The notes under the pieces were generated by a model that had not been told where the DNA came from, ran no database searches, and saw only the letters and a program-made list of their open reading frames with translations. Of a stretch of DNA of 59,522 nt, positions 52,544 to 59,522 are shown in pieces. Each line of letters opens with the position of its first letter. The first letter of the stretch is position 1. The DNA comes from Deltaproteobacteria bacterium (lineage in GTDB: Bacteria; Desulfobacterota; GWC2-55-46; UBA9637), in the NCBI GenBank assembly GCA_030690165.1, contig JAUYHF010000061.1:1-59522 (forward strand), given 5' to 3'. A program made the translations under genes and the position numbers.

Positions 52544-54454
52544 ATGCTTAAGGTTTTAAGAAAAAAGAAGAGGTCATGGATGATCTTTTTAATACTCGGG
52601 GCCATTATTATGGTCTTTGTGCTGTGGGGTGTCGGAAATTTCAAGTTGGATAAGGCCACTGTCGCAGCCAGTGTAAACGGCAAACCCATAACTGCCACTG
52701 CATACGTCAGGGCATATCAACAGCAGATAAATTATTACAGGAACATCTTAAAAGACCAGTTTAATGATGAGTTTCTGGAAAGAATGAATCTTAAACAGAA
52801 TACCATCCAGATACTTATAAACACAGAGCTTCAGCTTCAGGAGGCAAAAAAACAGGGCATTACCGTTTCAACCGATGATATTCAAAAGAAAATCGCATCT
52901 GTTCAGGTGTTTCAAAAGGGCGACGTGTTTGACAAGGGGCAATATCTTCAGGTGCTAAAGGCAAACCACCTATTACCAGGAGATTATGAAAAAGGGGTCA
53001 AAGACAGCCTTATCATTGACAAGGTTCAGAAAAAGATAACCGACGCAATAAATATTGCCGACAAGGAAATAGAGGACACATTTGCCGGCGAAAACAAAAA
53101 AATCAATCTTCAATATATTGCAGTAGGCGGAGCAAGGTTTGAAAAGGATGCAGTTGCTGCAGATGGGGAAGCGCAGGCCTATTTTGAAAAAAACAAGGCG
53201 TCATTTAAGCTGCCGACAATGATTAAGGCGGCTTATATTTCAATTCCATTTAAAGACCTTTTGCAAAAGGCAAAGATCTCAGAGGCAGAGATAAAGGAAT
53301 ACTATGAAAAAAACATAAATGAATTTCAGACGCAAAAACAGGTTTCTGCAAGCCATATACTTGTAAAACCGGCATCAGGCGCATCAGACATGAAAAAGGC
53401 AAAGGAAGAGGCGCGGAAAAAGGCAGAGGATATACTTTCATCATTGGCTAAAAAAGGCGAAGACTTTGCATTGCTTGCTAAAAAATATTCAGATGACAAG
53501 GCATCCGGCAGCAAAGGCGGCTCTCTTGGCTATTTCAAACAAGGAGAGATGATAAAACATTTTGAAGATGCGGCCTTTTCCCTTAAAAAAGGCGGAATAA
53601 GCGGCATTGTAGAAACGGAAAGAGGCTATCACATCATAAAAATTGATGACGTAAAAGAGGCGAGGCTTATGCCTTTTAAAGAGGCAAAGGGTATAATAAT
53701 AAAAAAACTAACAGAGACAGGCGCAAAAAAACTGGCTTTAGACACGGCGGCTGAAATACAGAAGGCTGTCATATCTGAAAAAAGGGAGATGAAGGACGAA
53801 GCAGCGAAGAAAAAACTTAAACTGGTAGAAACCGGGCCTTTCTCAGAAAGGGATATGAAGATAGAGCTTGTCAGAAATGCTGAACTCAAAAAAGCAGCCT
53901 TTTCTCTAAAGGCCGGCGAGATAAGCAACGCTGTTGAAACCGAGAGTAGCGTTTATATCATAAAGATTTTAGACAAAAAAGAAGAACACATACCAGGATA
54001 CGAAGAGGCGGCGGCTTCTGTTAAAAACGCTCTTATAAAGGGGAAGGCAATGGAAAAGGCAAAAGAGACTGCTGATGCTATTTTAAAAAGACTAAAACAG
54101 GGCGAGGACTTTCAGAAACTTGCCTCAAAAGATGGTTATACTACAGGAGAAAGCGGCTTTTTTACAAAGGTTGAAGGTTATATTGCTAATATCGGTTTAT
54201 CTGTAGGGGATAAGCCTGATATGTTTTCCCTTACCAAAGAAAAACCTTATTATTCTCAGACCATCCCGCATGGAAACAAGTTTTATATATTCGGGCTTAA
54301 AGATATAAAAGAGGCTGACAAGGCTGAATTTGAGGCAAAAAAGGCTCAAATCAAGGATCGCCTCCTTAAAGAAAAACAGCAGGACTCCCTGAACAAGTGG
54401 CTGAATGACCTTAAGTCAAAGGCAAAGATTGAGATAAATAAAGATGCGCTGTAA
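52544..54454 (+). CDS. PpiD/SurA-like membrane-anchored peptidyl-prolyl isomerase
   Basis: 636 residues. One N-terminal anchor (about 12-32, SWMIFLILGAIIMVFVLWGV), a SurA_N-type chaperone domain (about 38-170), a parvulin domain (about 262-370; QVSASHILVK, GGSLGYFKQGEMIKHFEDAAF, TERGYHIIKIDD), and a second, degenerate parvulin-like region near 430-490 and a PpiD-like tail. It would fold exported proteins at the periplasmic face of the inner membrane. A good GGAGG leader precedes the start. Confidence 0.9.
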   Translation: MLKVLRKKKRSWMIFLILGAIIMVFVLWGVGNFKLDKATVAASVNGKPITATAYVRAYQQQINYYRNILKDQFNDEFLERMNLKQNTIQILINTELQLQEAKKQGITVSTDDIQKKIASVQVFQKGDVFDKGQYLQVLKANHLLPGDYEKGVKDSLIIDKVQKKITDAINIADKEIEDTFAGENKKINLQYIAVGGARFEKDAVAADGEAQAYFEKNKASFKLPTMIKAAYISIPFKDLLQKAKISEAEIKEYYEKNINEFQTQKQVSASHILVKPASGASDMKKAKEEARKKAEDILSSLAKKGEDFALLAKKYSDDKASGSKGGSLGYFKQGEMIKHFEDAAFSLKKGGISGIVETERGYHIIKIDDVKEARLMPFKEAKGIIIKKLTETGAKKLALDTAAEIQKAVISEKREMKDEAAKKKLKLVETGPFSERDMKIELVRNAELKKAAFSLKAGEISNAVETESSVYIIKILDKKEEHIPGYEEAAASVKNALIKGKAMEKAKETADAILKRLKQGEDFQKLASKDGYTTGESGFFTKVEGYIANIGLSVGDKPDMFSLTKEKPYYSQTIPHGNKFYIFGLKDIKEADKAEFEAKKAQIKDRLLKEKQQDSLNKWLNDLKSKAKIEINKDAL

Positions 54455-54495
54455 CCGCCCGCGGCTCGGCAAAACCTGAAATAAAGGATCTGAAC

Positions 54496-56214
54496 ATGCG
54501 ATTTTCTCAAATATTTCTCCCCACCCTTAAAGAGGCCCCTTCTGATGCAGAGGTTGTAAGCCACAGGCTTATGACAAGGGCTGGTATGATACGAAAGGTG
54601 GCGGCAGGCATTTATAATTATCTTCCATTGGGTCTCAGGGTAATACGAAAAGTGGAGAATATCGTTCGTGAAGAGATGGACAAGGCAGGCGCTCAGGAAG
54701 TTTCCATGCCCATGGTTATACCTTCTGAACTCTGGCAGGAAAGCGGCAGATGGGATGTGTATGGCAAAGAATTGTTGCGCTTAAAAGACAGACATCAGAG
54801 AGAGTTTTGCCTCGGCCCGACACATGAAGAGGTCATAACAGATATGCTTCGCAGAGAAGTCCGCTCCTACAAAGAACTCCCGATAACCCTTTACCAGATT
54901 CAGACTAAATTCAGAGATGAGATAAGACCGAGATTCGGGCTTATGCGCGGCAGAGAATTTATAATGAAAGATGCATACTCCTTTCACGCAACAGAAGAGG
55001 ATGCTGAAAGGGAATATCAGAATATGTATGACGCTTACTGCCGGATATTTGAAAGATGCGGGCTTAATTTCAGGGCTGTGGAGGCAGAGACAGGCGCAAT
55101 AGGCGGAAGGTTTTCGCATGAGTTTATGGTTCTGGCAGATACAGGAGAGGATGCGATTGCAAGCTGCAATAAATGCAAATATGCGGCAAATGTGGAAAGG
55201 GCGGAGACAAAAAGCCGCAAGTCACAAGTCACAAGTCACAAGTCAGAAAAGGAAGAACCTCTTGAAAAAGTATCAACGCCCGGTATGAAAACCGTTGAGG
55301 AAGTGAGCGGGTTCTTAAAAACAACACCGCAAAAACTGATTAAAACAATGATATACGATTCAGATAAGGGGGTTGTGGCTGTGCTTGTGCGGGGAGATTA
55401 TGAACTTAATGAGGCAAAACTTAAGAGACTGCTGGAAGTAGAACGGCTGGTCCTTGCAGATGAAGATACTGTGAGAAAGGCAACCAGCGCACCATCAGGT
55501 TTTGCAGGGCCTGTCGGATTAACCGTCAGAATAGTTGCGGATTACAGCATCCAATCGGTTGCAAACTCTATTGTCGGCGCCAATGAAGCTGATACCCATT
55601 TTATCAATGTTAATTTAAACAGGGATTTTAGGGCGGATGTTTTTGGAGATTTAAGGATGGTTATTGCGGGGGATTTATGCCCCAGATGCGATGGCGTATT
55701 GGAAATATTCAGAGGGATTGAAGTAGGACATGTTTTTAAACTCGGCACAAAATACAGCGAGGCAATGAATGCAACATTTTTGAATGAAAAAGGAGAGGCG
55801 AAACCTATGATTATGGGCTGCTACGGCATAGGTATCGGCAGAACTGCCGCGGCTGGCATAGAGCAAAATCATGATGATAAGGGAATTATCTGGCCCATGC
55901 CCCTTGCGCCATTTCATCTCCATCTTGTCCCTGTTAATGTAAATGATAAAACAACAATGGACGTTGCAGAAACAATTTATAAGAATCTGACAGATACAGG
56001 GCTTGAGGTTTTGATGGATGACAGGGATGAAAGGGCAGGCGTCAAATTCAATGACGCTGATTTGATAGGGATACCGATAAGGATTACTATCGGAAGCAAG
56101 GCCTTGAAAGAAAACTCGGTTGAGTTGAAGATGAGAAGGTCGCCTGACGCAAGCCTTATCAAAATGGACGAGGTCAGAGGGAAGGTTCTGGAAATTGTAA
56201 AACAAGGGAAATAA
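54496..56214 (+). CDS. proS: Prolyl-tRNA synthetase, bacterial type with editing domain
   Basis: 572 residues. Class II core with SHRLMTRAGMIRKVAAGIYNYLPLG, LGPTHEEVITDMLR, FRDEIRPRFGLMRGREFIMKDAYSF, and GCYGIGIGRTAAAGIEQNHD. A YbaK-like editing insertion (about 255-385) and C-terminal anticodon domain follow. At the entrance to the insertion there is a stretch KSRKSQVTSHKSEKEEP encoded by the heptamer array 55218-55245. The enzyme charges tRNA-Pro and clears Ala-tRNA-Pro. Confidence 0.96.
   Translation: MRFSQIFLPTLKEAPSDAEVVSHRLMTRAGMIRKVAAGIYNYLPLGLRVIRKVENIVREEMDKAGAQEVSMPMVIPSELWQESGRWDVYGKELLRLKDRHQREFCLGPTHEEVITDMLRREVRSYKELPITLYQIQTKFRDEIRPRFGLMRGREFIMKDAYSFHATEEDAEREYQNMYDAYCRIFERCGLNFRAVEAETGAIGGRFSHEFMVLADTGEDAIASCNKCKYAANVERAETKSRKSQVTSHKSEKEEPLEKVSTPGMKTVEEVSGFLKTTPQKLIKTMIYDSDKGVVAVLVRGDYELNEAKLKRLLEVERLVLADEDTVRKATSAPSGFAGPVGLTVRIVADYSIQSVANSIVGANEADTHFINVNLNRDFRADVFGDLRMVIAGDLCPRCDGVLEIFRGIEVGHVFKLGTKYSEAMNATFLNEKGEAKPMIMGCYGIGIGRTAAAGIEQNHDDKGIIWPMPLAPFHLHLVPVNVNDKTTMDVAETIYKNLTDTGLEVLMDDRDERAGVKFNDADLIGIPIRITIGSKALKENSVELKMRRSPDASLIKMDEVRGKVLEIVKQGK
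55218..55245. repeat. Heptamer array inside proS
   Basis: CAAGTCA repeated four times perfectly, the cleanest tandem array in the window. Its 28 bases are translated into KSQVTSHKS in a loop before the editing domain. Confidence 0.78.
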
Positions 56215-56499
56215 ATGGAATACATCGCCACCTTTGGCTCAACCCACAAGGCGTTAAAGGCAGAGAAGGTATTAAAGGAAAAAGACATACCGTTCAAACT
56301 GATACCCACGCCAAAAAAACTTGCTGCGTTCTGCGATCTCGCCGTATCATTTGAAGACAAAGACAGAACAGCGGTTGAAACTGCCTTTAGAGACAGCAGT
56401 ATAAAGACGACGGCAATATACGGAAAGAAAGGAGATGAGTATGTTAAAGTGCAGTTTTTGCGGCAAGGAAAGCGAAACAGTAATAAGGATAGCTCTTGA
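56215..56499 (+). CDS. DUF3343 family protein, putative Se/S carrier-like
   Basis: 94 residues matching the DUF3343 pattern: YIATFGSTHKALKAEKVLKEKDI, then PFKLIPTPKKLAAFCDLAVSFE with one conserved Cys, and a short C-terminal strand. Members are annotated as putative selenium or sulfur carriers on the strength of that Cys; no activity is proven here. It starts at the base after the proS stop and overlaps the next small gene by 59 nt. Confidence 0.82.
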   Translation: MEYIATFGSTHKALKAEKVLKEKDIPFKLIPTPKKLAAFCDLAVSFEDKDRTAVETAFRDSSIKTTAIYGKKGDEYVKVQFLRQGKRNSNKDSS

Positions 56500-56602
56500 C
56501 AGGGATTATGACAGACTAACAGTAAAACACGATGTCAAATATGCGTGCCCCGCGTGTTCAAAAAAGAAAGAGGAAGAAAAGAAAAAACAGATAAAAAAAT
56601 GA
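56441..56602 (+). CDS. 53-residue two-CxxC zinc-ribbon protein
   Basis: ATG at 56441 with AAGGAG 7 nt upstream. The product opens [10 protein letters not shown], has [11 protein letters not shown] near residue 36, and ends in a Lys/Glu tail. The two CxxC knuckles form a likely single zinc site. It overlaps the 3' end of the DUF3343 gene in another frame and ends just before the gltX leader. The strong ribosome site and paired CxxC support a real gene. Function is unknown. Confidence 0.65.
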   Translation: MLKCSFCGKESETVIRIALDRDYDRLTVKHDVKYACPACSKKKEEEKKKQIKK

Positions 56603-56661
56603 GGCTTACACTTATTACCCCGGGACAGGGGAAGGCTACAAAATATATAAGGGAGGTATCT

Positions 56662-58071
56662 TTGGAAATCAGGACACGATTTGCGCCAAGCCCGACAGGC
56701 TATCTTCACATAGGCGGGGCAAGGACAGCCCTTTTTAACTGGCTCTTTGCGAGACAACATAAGGGAAAAATTATCTTAAGGATTGAAGATACGGATGCGG
56801 CAAGGTCAACGGAGGAGTCTGTTCAGGCAATCATTGACGGGATGCAGTGGCTGGGCCTTAACTGGGATGAAGGCCCTTATTTCCAGAGCAAGCAGTTTGA
56901 TCTTTACAGAGATCATGCATATAAACTTATTGAAATGGACAAGGCATATAAATGCTTTTGCACACCTGAAGAGCTGGAGCAAAGACGAAAGGATGCCCTT
57001 GCTCAGGGAAGGCCTCCTAAATATGACGGCAGGTGCAGAAATAATACCCCCTCCCCCACTTTAACAAAGGGGGGATTTACAATAAGATTCAAGATTCCCT
57101 CAGGAACAACATTGGTCAAAGATATTGTTAAAGGAAATATTGCATTTGACAATAACGAGATAGAGGATTTAATCATCCTTAGAAGCGATGGAACGCCCAC
57201 CTATAATCTCTGCGTGGTTGTTGATGATGCAACTATGAAGATAACGCATGTTATAAGGGGTGACGACCACCTGAACAATACGCCAAAGCAGATGCTTTTA
57301 TCTGAGGCATTTAAATACCCAATCCCGGCATTTGCCCATCTCCCTATGATACTCGGCTCTGATAAGACAAGGCTTAGCAAGCGTCACGGCGCCACATCTG
57401 TCATGGCATACAAAGAAATGGGTTACCTGCCGCATGCCCTGGTAAATTATCTTGCACGGCTTGGATGGTCTTATAGGGACCAGGAGATATTTACAATTGA
57501 AGAGCTTACGGGAAAATTCTCCCTCGAAAATGTGGGCAAATCATCAGGTATATTCAATCCTGAAAAACTTTTGTGGCTGAATCACCATTATATAAAAGAG
57601 TCAAGAACGGATGAACTGGCAAAACTGCTATGTCCGTTCCTGGAGACAAGGGGATATAAGGTTCAGGCAGATAAAAGGCTTGCAAATATTATAAAAACCG
57701 TTCAGGAAAGAAGCAATACCTTTGTAGAGATGGCCGATGCCGCTGAATTTTATTTTAAGGAAGATATTGTGTATGAAGAAAAGGCTGCCCAAAAATTTTT
57801 AACTCAAGATATGACTCCGATGTTTGAAACCCTTATATCAGGGCTTGAGAGCATCCATGATTTCACCCATGAGACTATTGAGACTGTATTCAGTAATATA
57901 ATCAATGCAAGAGGCATAAAACTCGGCAAAATCGCCCAGCCTGCAAGGGTTGCACTAACAGGCGGAACAGTAAGCCCTGGCATATTTGAGGTGATAGAAA
58001 ACCTTGGCAAAGAAATAAGTTTGGCAAGGCTGAAAAAGGCAATTGTATTTATAGAACAAAAAACTAAATAA
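56662..58071 (+). CDS. gltX: Glutamyl-tRNA synthetase
   Basis: 469 residues from a TTG at 56662, placed 5 nt after GGGAGG; it gives [19 protein letters not shown], the canonical start. Upstream in-frame ATGs would add up to 39 residues that overlap the zinc-ribbon gene. HIGG and SKRHGA are the class I HIGH and KMSKS motifs. Family length is about 470. At residues about 130-140 the family's usual short variable segment is replaced by [13 protein letters not shown], encoded by the C/G palindrome at 57053-57073. It charges tRNA-Glu. Confidence 0.96.
   Translation: MEIRTRFAPSPTGYLHIGGARTALFNWLFARQHKGKIILRIEDTDAARSTEESVQAIIDGMQWLGLNWDEGPYFQSKQFDLYRDHAYKLIEMDKAYKCFCTPEELEQRRKDALAQGRPPKYDGRCRNNTPSPTLTKGGFTIRFKIPSGTTLVKDIVKGNIAFDNNEIEDLIILRSDGTPTYNLCVVVDDATMKITHVIRGDDHLNNTPKQMLLSEAFKYPIPAFAHLPMILGSDKTRLSKRHGATSVMAYKEMGYLPHALVNYLARLGWSYRDQEIFTIEELTGKFSLENVGKSSGIFNPEKLLWLNHHYIKESRTDELAKLLCPFLETRGYKVQADKRLANIIKTVQERSNTFVEMADAAEFYFKEDIVYEEKAAQKFLTQDMTPMFETLISGLESIHDFTHETIETVFSNIINARGIKLGKIAQPARVALTGGTVSPGIFEVIENLGKEISLARLKKAIVFIEQKTK
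57047..57074. repeat. C-run/G-run palindrome inside gltX
   Basis: CCCCCTCCCCC is followed by ACTTTAACAAA and then GGGGGG. The arms CCCCC and GGGGG bracket an AT-rich centre that is itself near-palindromic. It encodes [10 protein letters not shown] in GltX. Confidence 0.65.
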
Positions 58072-58073
58072 AC

Positions 58074-58181
58074 TTACTCTCTATCATTATATATATTTAA
58101 ACCAATATCTCTATCATCGGCTACTACCTCCGGTCCTGTGCCATCACCGGGGATTACGGCAATCTTGTAGTTCTTTTGCAT
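58074..58181 (-). pseudogene. Remnant of an isopropylmalate/isocitrate dehydrogenase gene
   Basis: A 35-codon minus-strand frame begins MQKNYKIAVIPGDGTGPEVV, which is the conserved N-terminus of the LeuB/isocitrate dehydrogenase family. After Asp22 the sequence turns AT-rich and stops at 58074, where a full gene would continue for over 300 codons. The break abuts the 3' end of gltX (stop at 58071). It lies 3 bp after the NHL protein stop in the same direction. A deletion or rearrangement joined gltX to a truncated dehydrogenase start. Confidence 0.7.
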
Positions 58182-58184
58182 ATC

Positions 58185-59303
58185 CTATATCTTCTTAATT
58201 AAGATCTTTCTTATCATATGGTTGAATGTATCGGCTATATAGATATTATCAGCTTGATCTATTGCTATGCCAAAAGGATAATTGAGGCTGGCCTCATTAG
58301 CCGGTGTCTCGTCAGGAGAAAAACCGGCCTTTCCGTTTCCTGCCACAGTAACGATTTCACCTGTTTTCCTGTAGATCTTTCTGACCATATGGTTGTCAGA
58401 GTCTGTTGTGTATATATCCCCCTTTGAGTCTAATGCAATTGAATAGGGTCGGGAGAGGCTTTTTTCTGACGATTTTTTATCTCCAACCCGAAATGAGGCA
58501 TCATCCCCTGCTACTGTGTTTATAATTCCTGTATCTTTATCTATTATCCTGATGCGATTATTAAATGTATCAGCTATAAATATATTCCCCTCATTGTCCA
58601 CTGCTACACCGCCTGGGCATGTAAGGTCAGCATATATCGCAGGGCCGTTGTCTCCGCTGAATGAGCCATTTCCGCTTCCAGCCACAGTTGTTATCACCCC
58701 GGTTGCCACATCTACCTTCCTGATTTTATGGTTCATAAAATCGGCAATAAATATATCCCCACTCCTGTCTATTGCTATGCCTGATGGCTCAGACAGGCTT
58801 GCTTCGGTTGCCTGTCCTTCATCACCGCCAAAGCCATCCTGGCCATTGCCTGCTATGGTTGTGATGATACCTGAGATTATCTCTACCTTTCTTATTCTAT
58901 GATTAAATGTATCTGTAATGTAGACATTTCCCGTCTGGTCCACGGCAATGGCAGATGGATACCTTAACATGGAAGATCTTGCAGGGCCGTTGTCACCGAT
59001 AGAATCGGAGGGAAGTCCTTCTTTGCGTGGTAATTTCCCAAGCTGCCTTTGATACATCATTTCTTCAACATCACCACCGCTCTCGCTATTGGGAAGGAAG
59101 TGCCCTGCGATAGTGTTTATGCATCCATTTGTATCTACGCGCATTATCAGGCAGTTTTCTGTGTCGGCGATATATATGTTTCCCTTTCTGTCTAATGCTA
59201 CACCCTTTGGCTCATTAAGCATTGCTGATATTGCATCTCCCCCATCGCCGCCAAATCCGGCTTCTCCAGTCCCTGCTATTGTATAAATCGATCCTATTTT
59301 CAT
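58185..59303 (-). CDS. NHL-repeat six-bladed beta-propeller protein
   Basis: 372 residues from the ATG at 59303 (GGAG 6 nt upstream). Six NHL repeats of the form G-IAI-D--GNIYIADT-NH-IRK alternate with TIAGNG-GF-GD loops, enough for one closed propeller. No signal peptide or other domain is visible, so its location is uncertain. NHL propellers bind protein, RNA or other ligands. It is isolated between a dehydrogenase remnant and an insertion sequence. Confidence 0.85.
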   Translation of the reverse strand: MKIGSIYTIAGTGEAGFGGDGGDAISAMLNEPKGVALDRKGNIYIADTENCLIMRVDTNGCINTIAGHFLPNSESGGDVEEMMYQRQLGKLPRKEGLPSDSIGDNGPARSSMLRYPSAIAVDQTGNVYITDTFNHRIRKVEIISGIITTIAGNGQDGFGGDEGQATEASLSEPSGIAIDRSGDIFIADFMNHKIRKVDVATGVITTVAGSGNGSFSGDNGPAIYADLTCPGGVAVDNEGNIFIADTFNNRIRIIDKDTGIINTVAGDDASFRVGDKKSSEKSLSRPYSIALDSKGDIYTTDSDNHMVRKIYRKTGEIVTVAGNGKAGFSPDETPANEASLNYPFGIAIDQADNIYIADTFNHMIRKILIKKI

Positions 59304-59418
59304 AGTCTCCTGTCCTTTAACGATCAAAAATGTATGTCATATTATAAGATATTGAGATATTAAGTCAATCATCATCACAATAGGGTAATGTATTATTTCT
59401 TGTGTCAGAAGCAAGAAA

Positions 59419-59466
59419 GGGGTATCTCCATGGTAAGCCAATACCAAAACAAAAGGAGGATACCCC
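59419..59466 (+). promoter_or_regulatory. Hairpin covering the transposase ribosome-binding site
   Basis: GGGGTATCTCC (59419-59429) can pair with GGAGGATACCCC (59455-59466), one bulge, burying the GGAGG directly before the ATG at 59467. Such hairpins in insertion sequences keep translation off when transcription enters from outside the element. Confidence 0.65.
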
Positions 59467-59522
59467 ATGACTCAAAGAGCCACAATAGAGAATTATGCAC
59501 AGGCAGTAAGGATAGTCAAGGA
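59467..59522 (+). CDS. Transposase N-terminal fragment (runs off window)
   Basis: The frame begins MTQRATIENYAQAVRIVK after GGAGG at 59455-59459 and continues past the window end. Its start resembles integrase-core transposases of the ISNCY/ISDol1 group; the call is tentative with 18 codons visible. It is unrelated to the IS3-type OrfA at the other end of the window. Confidence 0.55.
   Translation, partial: MTQRATIENYAQAVRIVK

Overview
The window looks like a fragment of a Gram-negative, Deltaproteobacteria-type genome (inference). It carries a full lipid A/outer-membrane biogenesis operon, an ftsH-folP-cdaA-cdaR-glmM-pdxJ-acpS block, a cobalamin-dependent ribonucleotide reductase, an FTR1/P19-type iron uptake locus, and moderate-to-low GC content by eye. 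Both ends run into the 5' ends of insertion-sequence transposases: an IS3-type OrfA reads out at 1-63 and a different transposase reads out at 59467-59522. The sequence therefore probably stops where repeated elements broke an assembly.

Region 1 (about 0.1-9.1 kb, minus strand) is an iron-responsive block. FTR1 permease, a polyferredoxin membrane protein, a stand-alone copy of the FTR1 N-domain, P19 and two DUF2325 paralogues lie downstream of promoters with a Fur-box-like sequence laid over the -10. A third promoter of the same design leads to a porin, an FMN-binding protein and a small membrane protein. A pirin gene follows.

Region 2 (9.1-31.5 kb) has arcC on plus, then a long minus-strand envelope operon. 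In transcription order it is lysS, lolC/E, a TPR/cNMP protein, lolD, bamA, skp, lpxD, an FGE-fold protein, fabZ, lpxA, a Gfo/Idh dehydrogenase, lpxB, msbA, a lipid A-type acyltransferase (frameshifted in an A10 tract), waaA, secA and a PhnP-like hydrolase.

Region 3 (31.5-35.7 kb, plus) holds an aldehyde dehydrogenase, a ferritin-like protein, two small Cys-rich proteins and a class III aminotransferase. Region 4 (35.7-38.5 kb, minus) is a compact accessory island with a PmeII-type restriction endonuclease, its overlapping DNA methyltransferase and a TIR-domain protein with an unrecognised C-terminal half. Region 5 (38.5-50.4 kb) contains nrdJ under a promoter with NrdR boxes, an enoyl-CoA hydratase, and ftsH-folP-cdaA-cdaR-glmM-pdxJ-acpS-msrAB. 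Region 6 (50.4-59.3 kb) has cstA, a PpiD-like chaperone, proS, DUF3343, a 53-residue zinc-ribbon protein, gltX, a remnant of an isopropylmalate/isocitrate dehydrogenase gene and an NHL beta-propeller protein.

The most unusual feature is a layer of small repeats across the housekeeping part. There are arrays of degenerate 7-bp repeats, several arranged as inverted pairs forming long hairpins, and short palindromes with a roughly constant 7-nt loop. They sit between genes and also inside them, in frame: they supply peptides in NrdJ, LpxB, LpxD, BamA, SecA, WaaA, FolP, AcpS, ProS and probably GltX. The other candidate for new biology is the TIR plus restriction-modification island.
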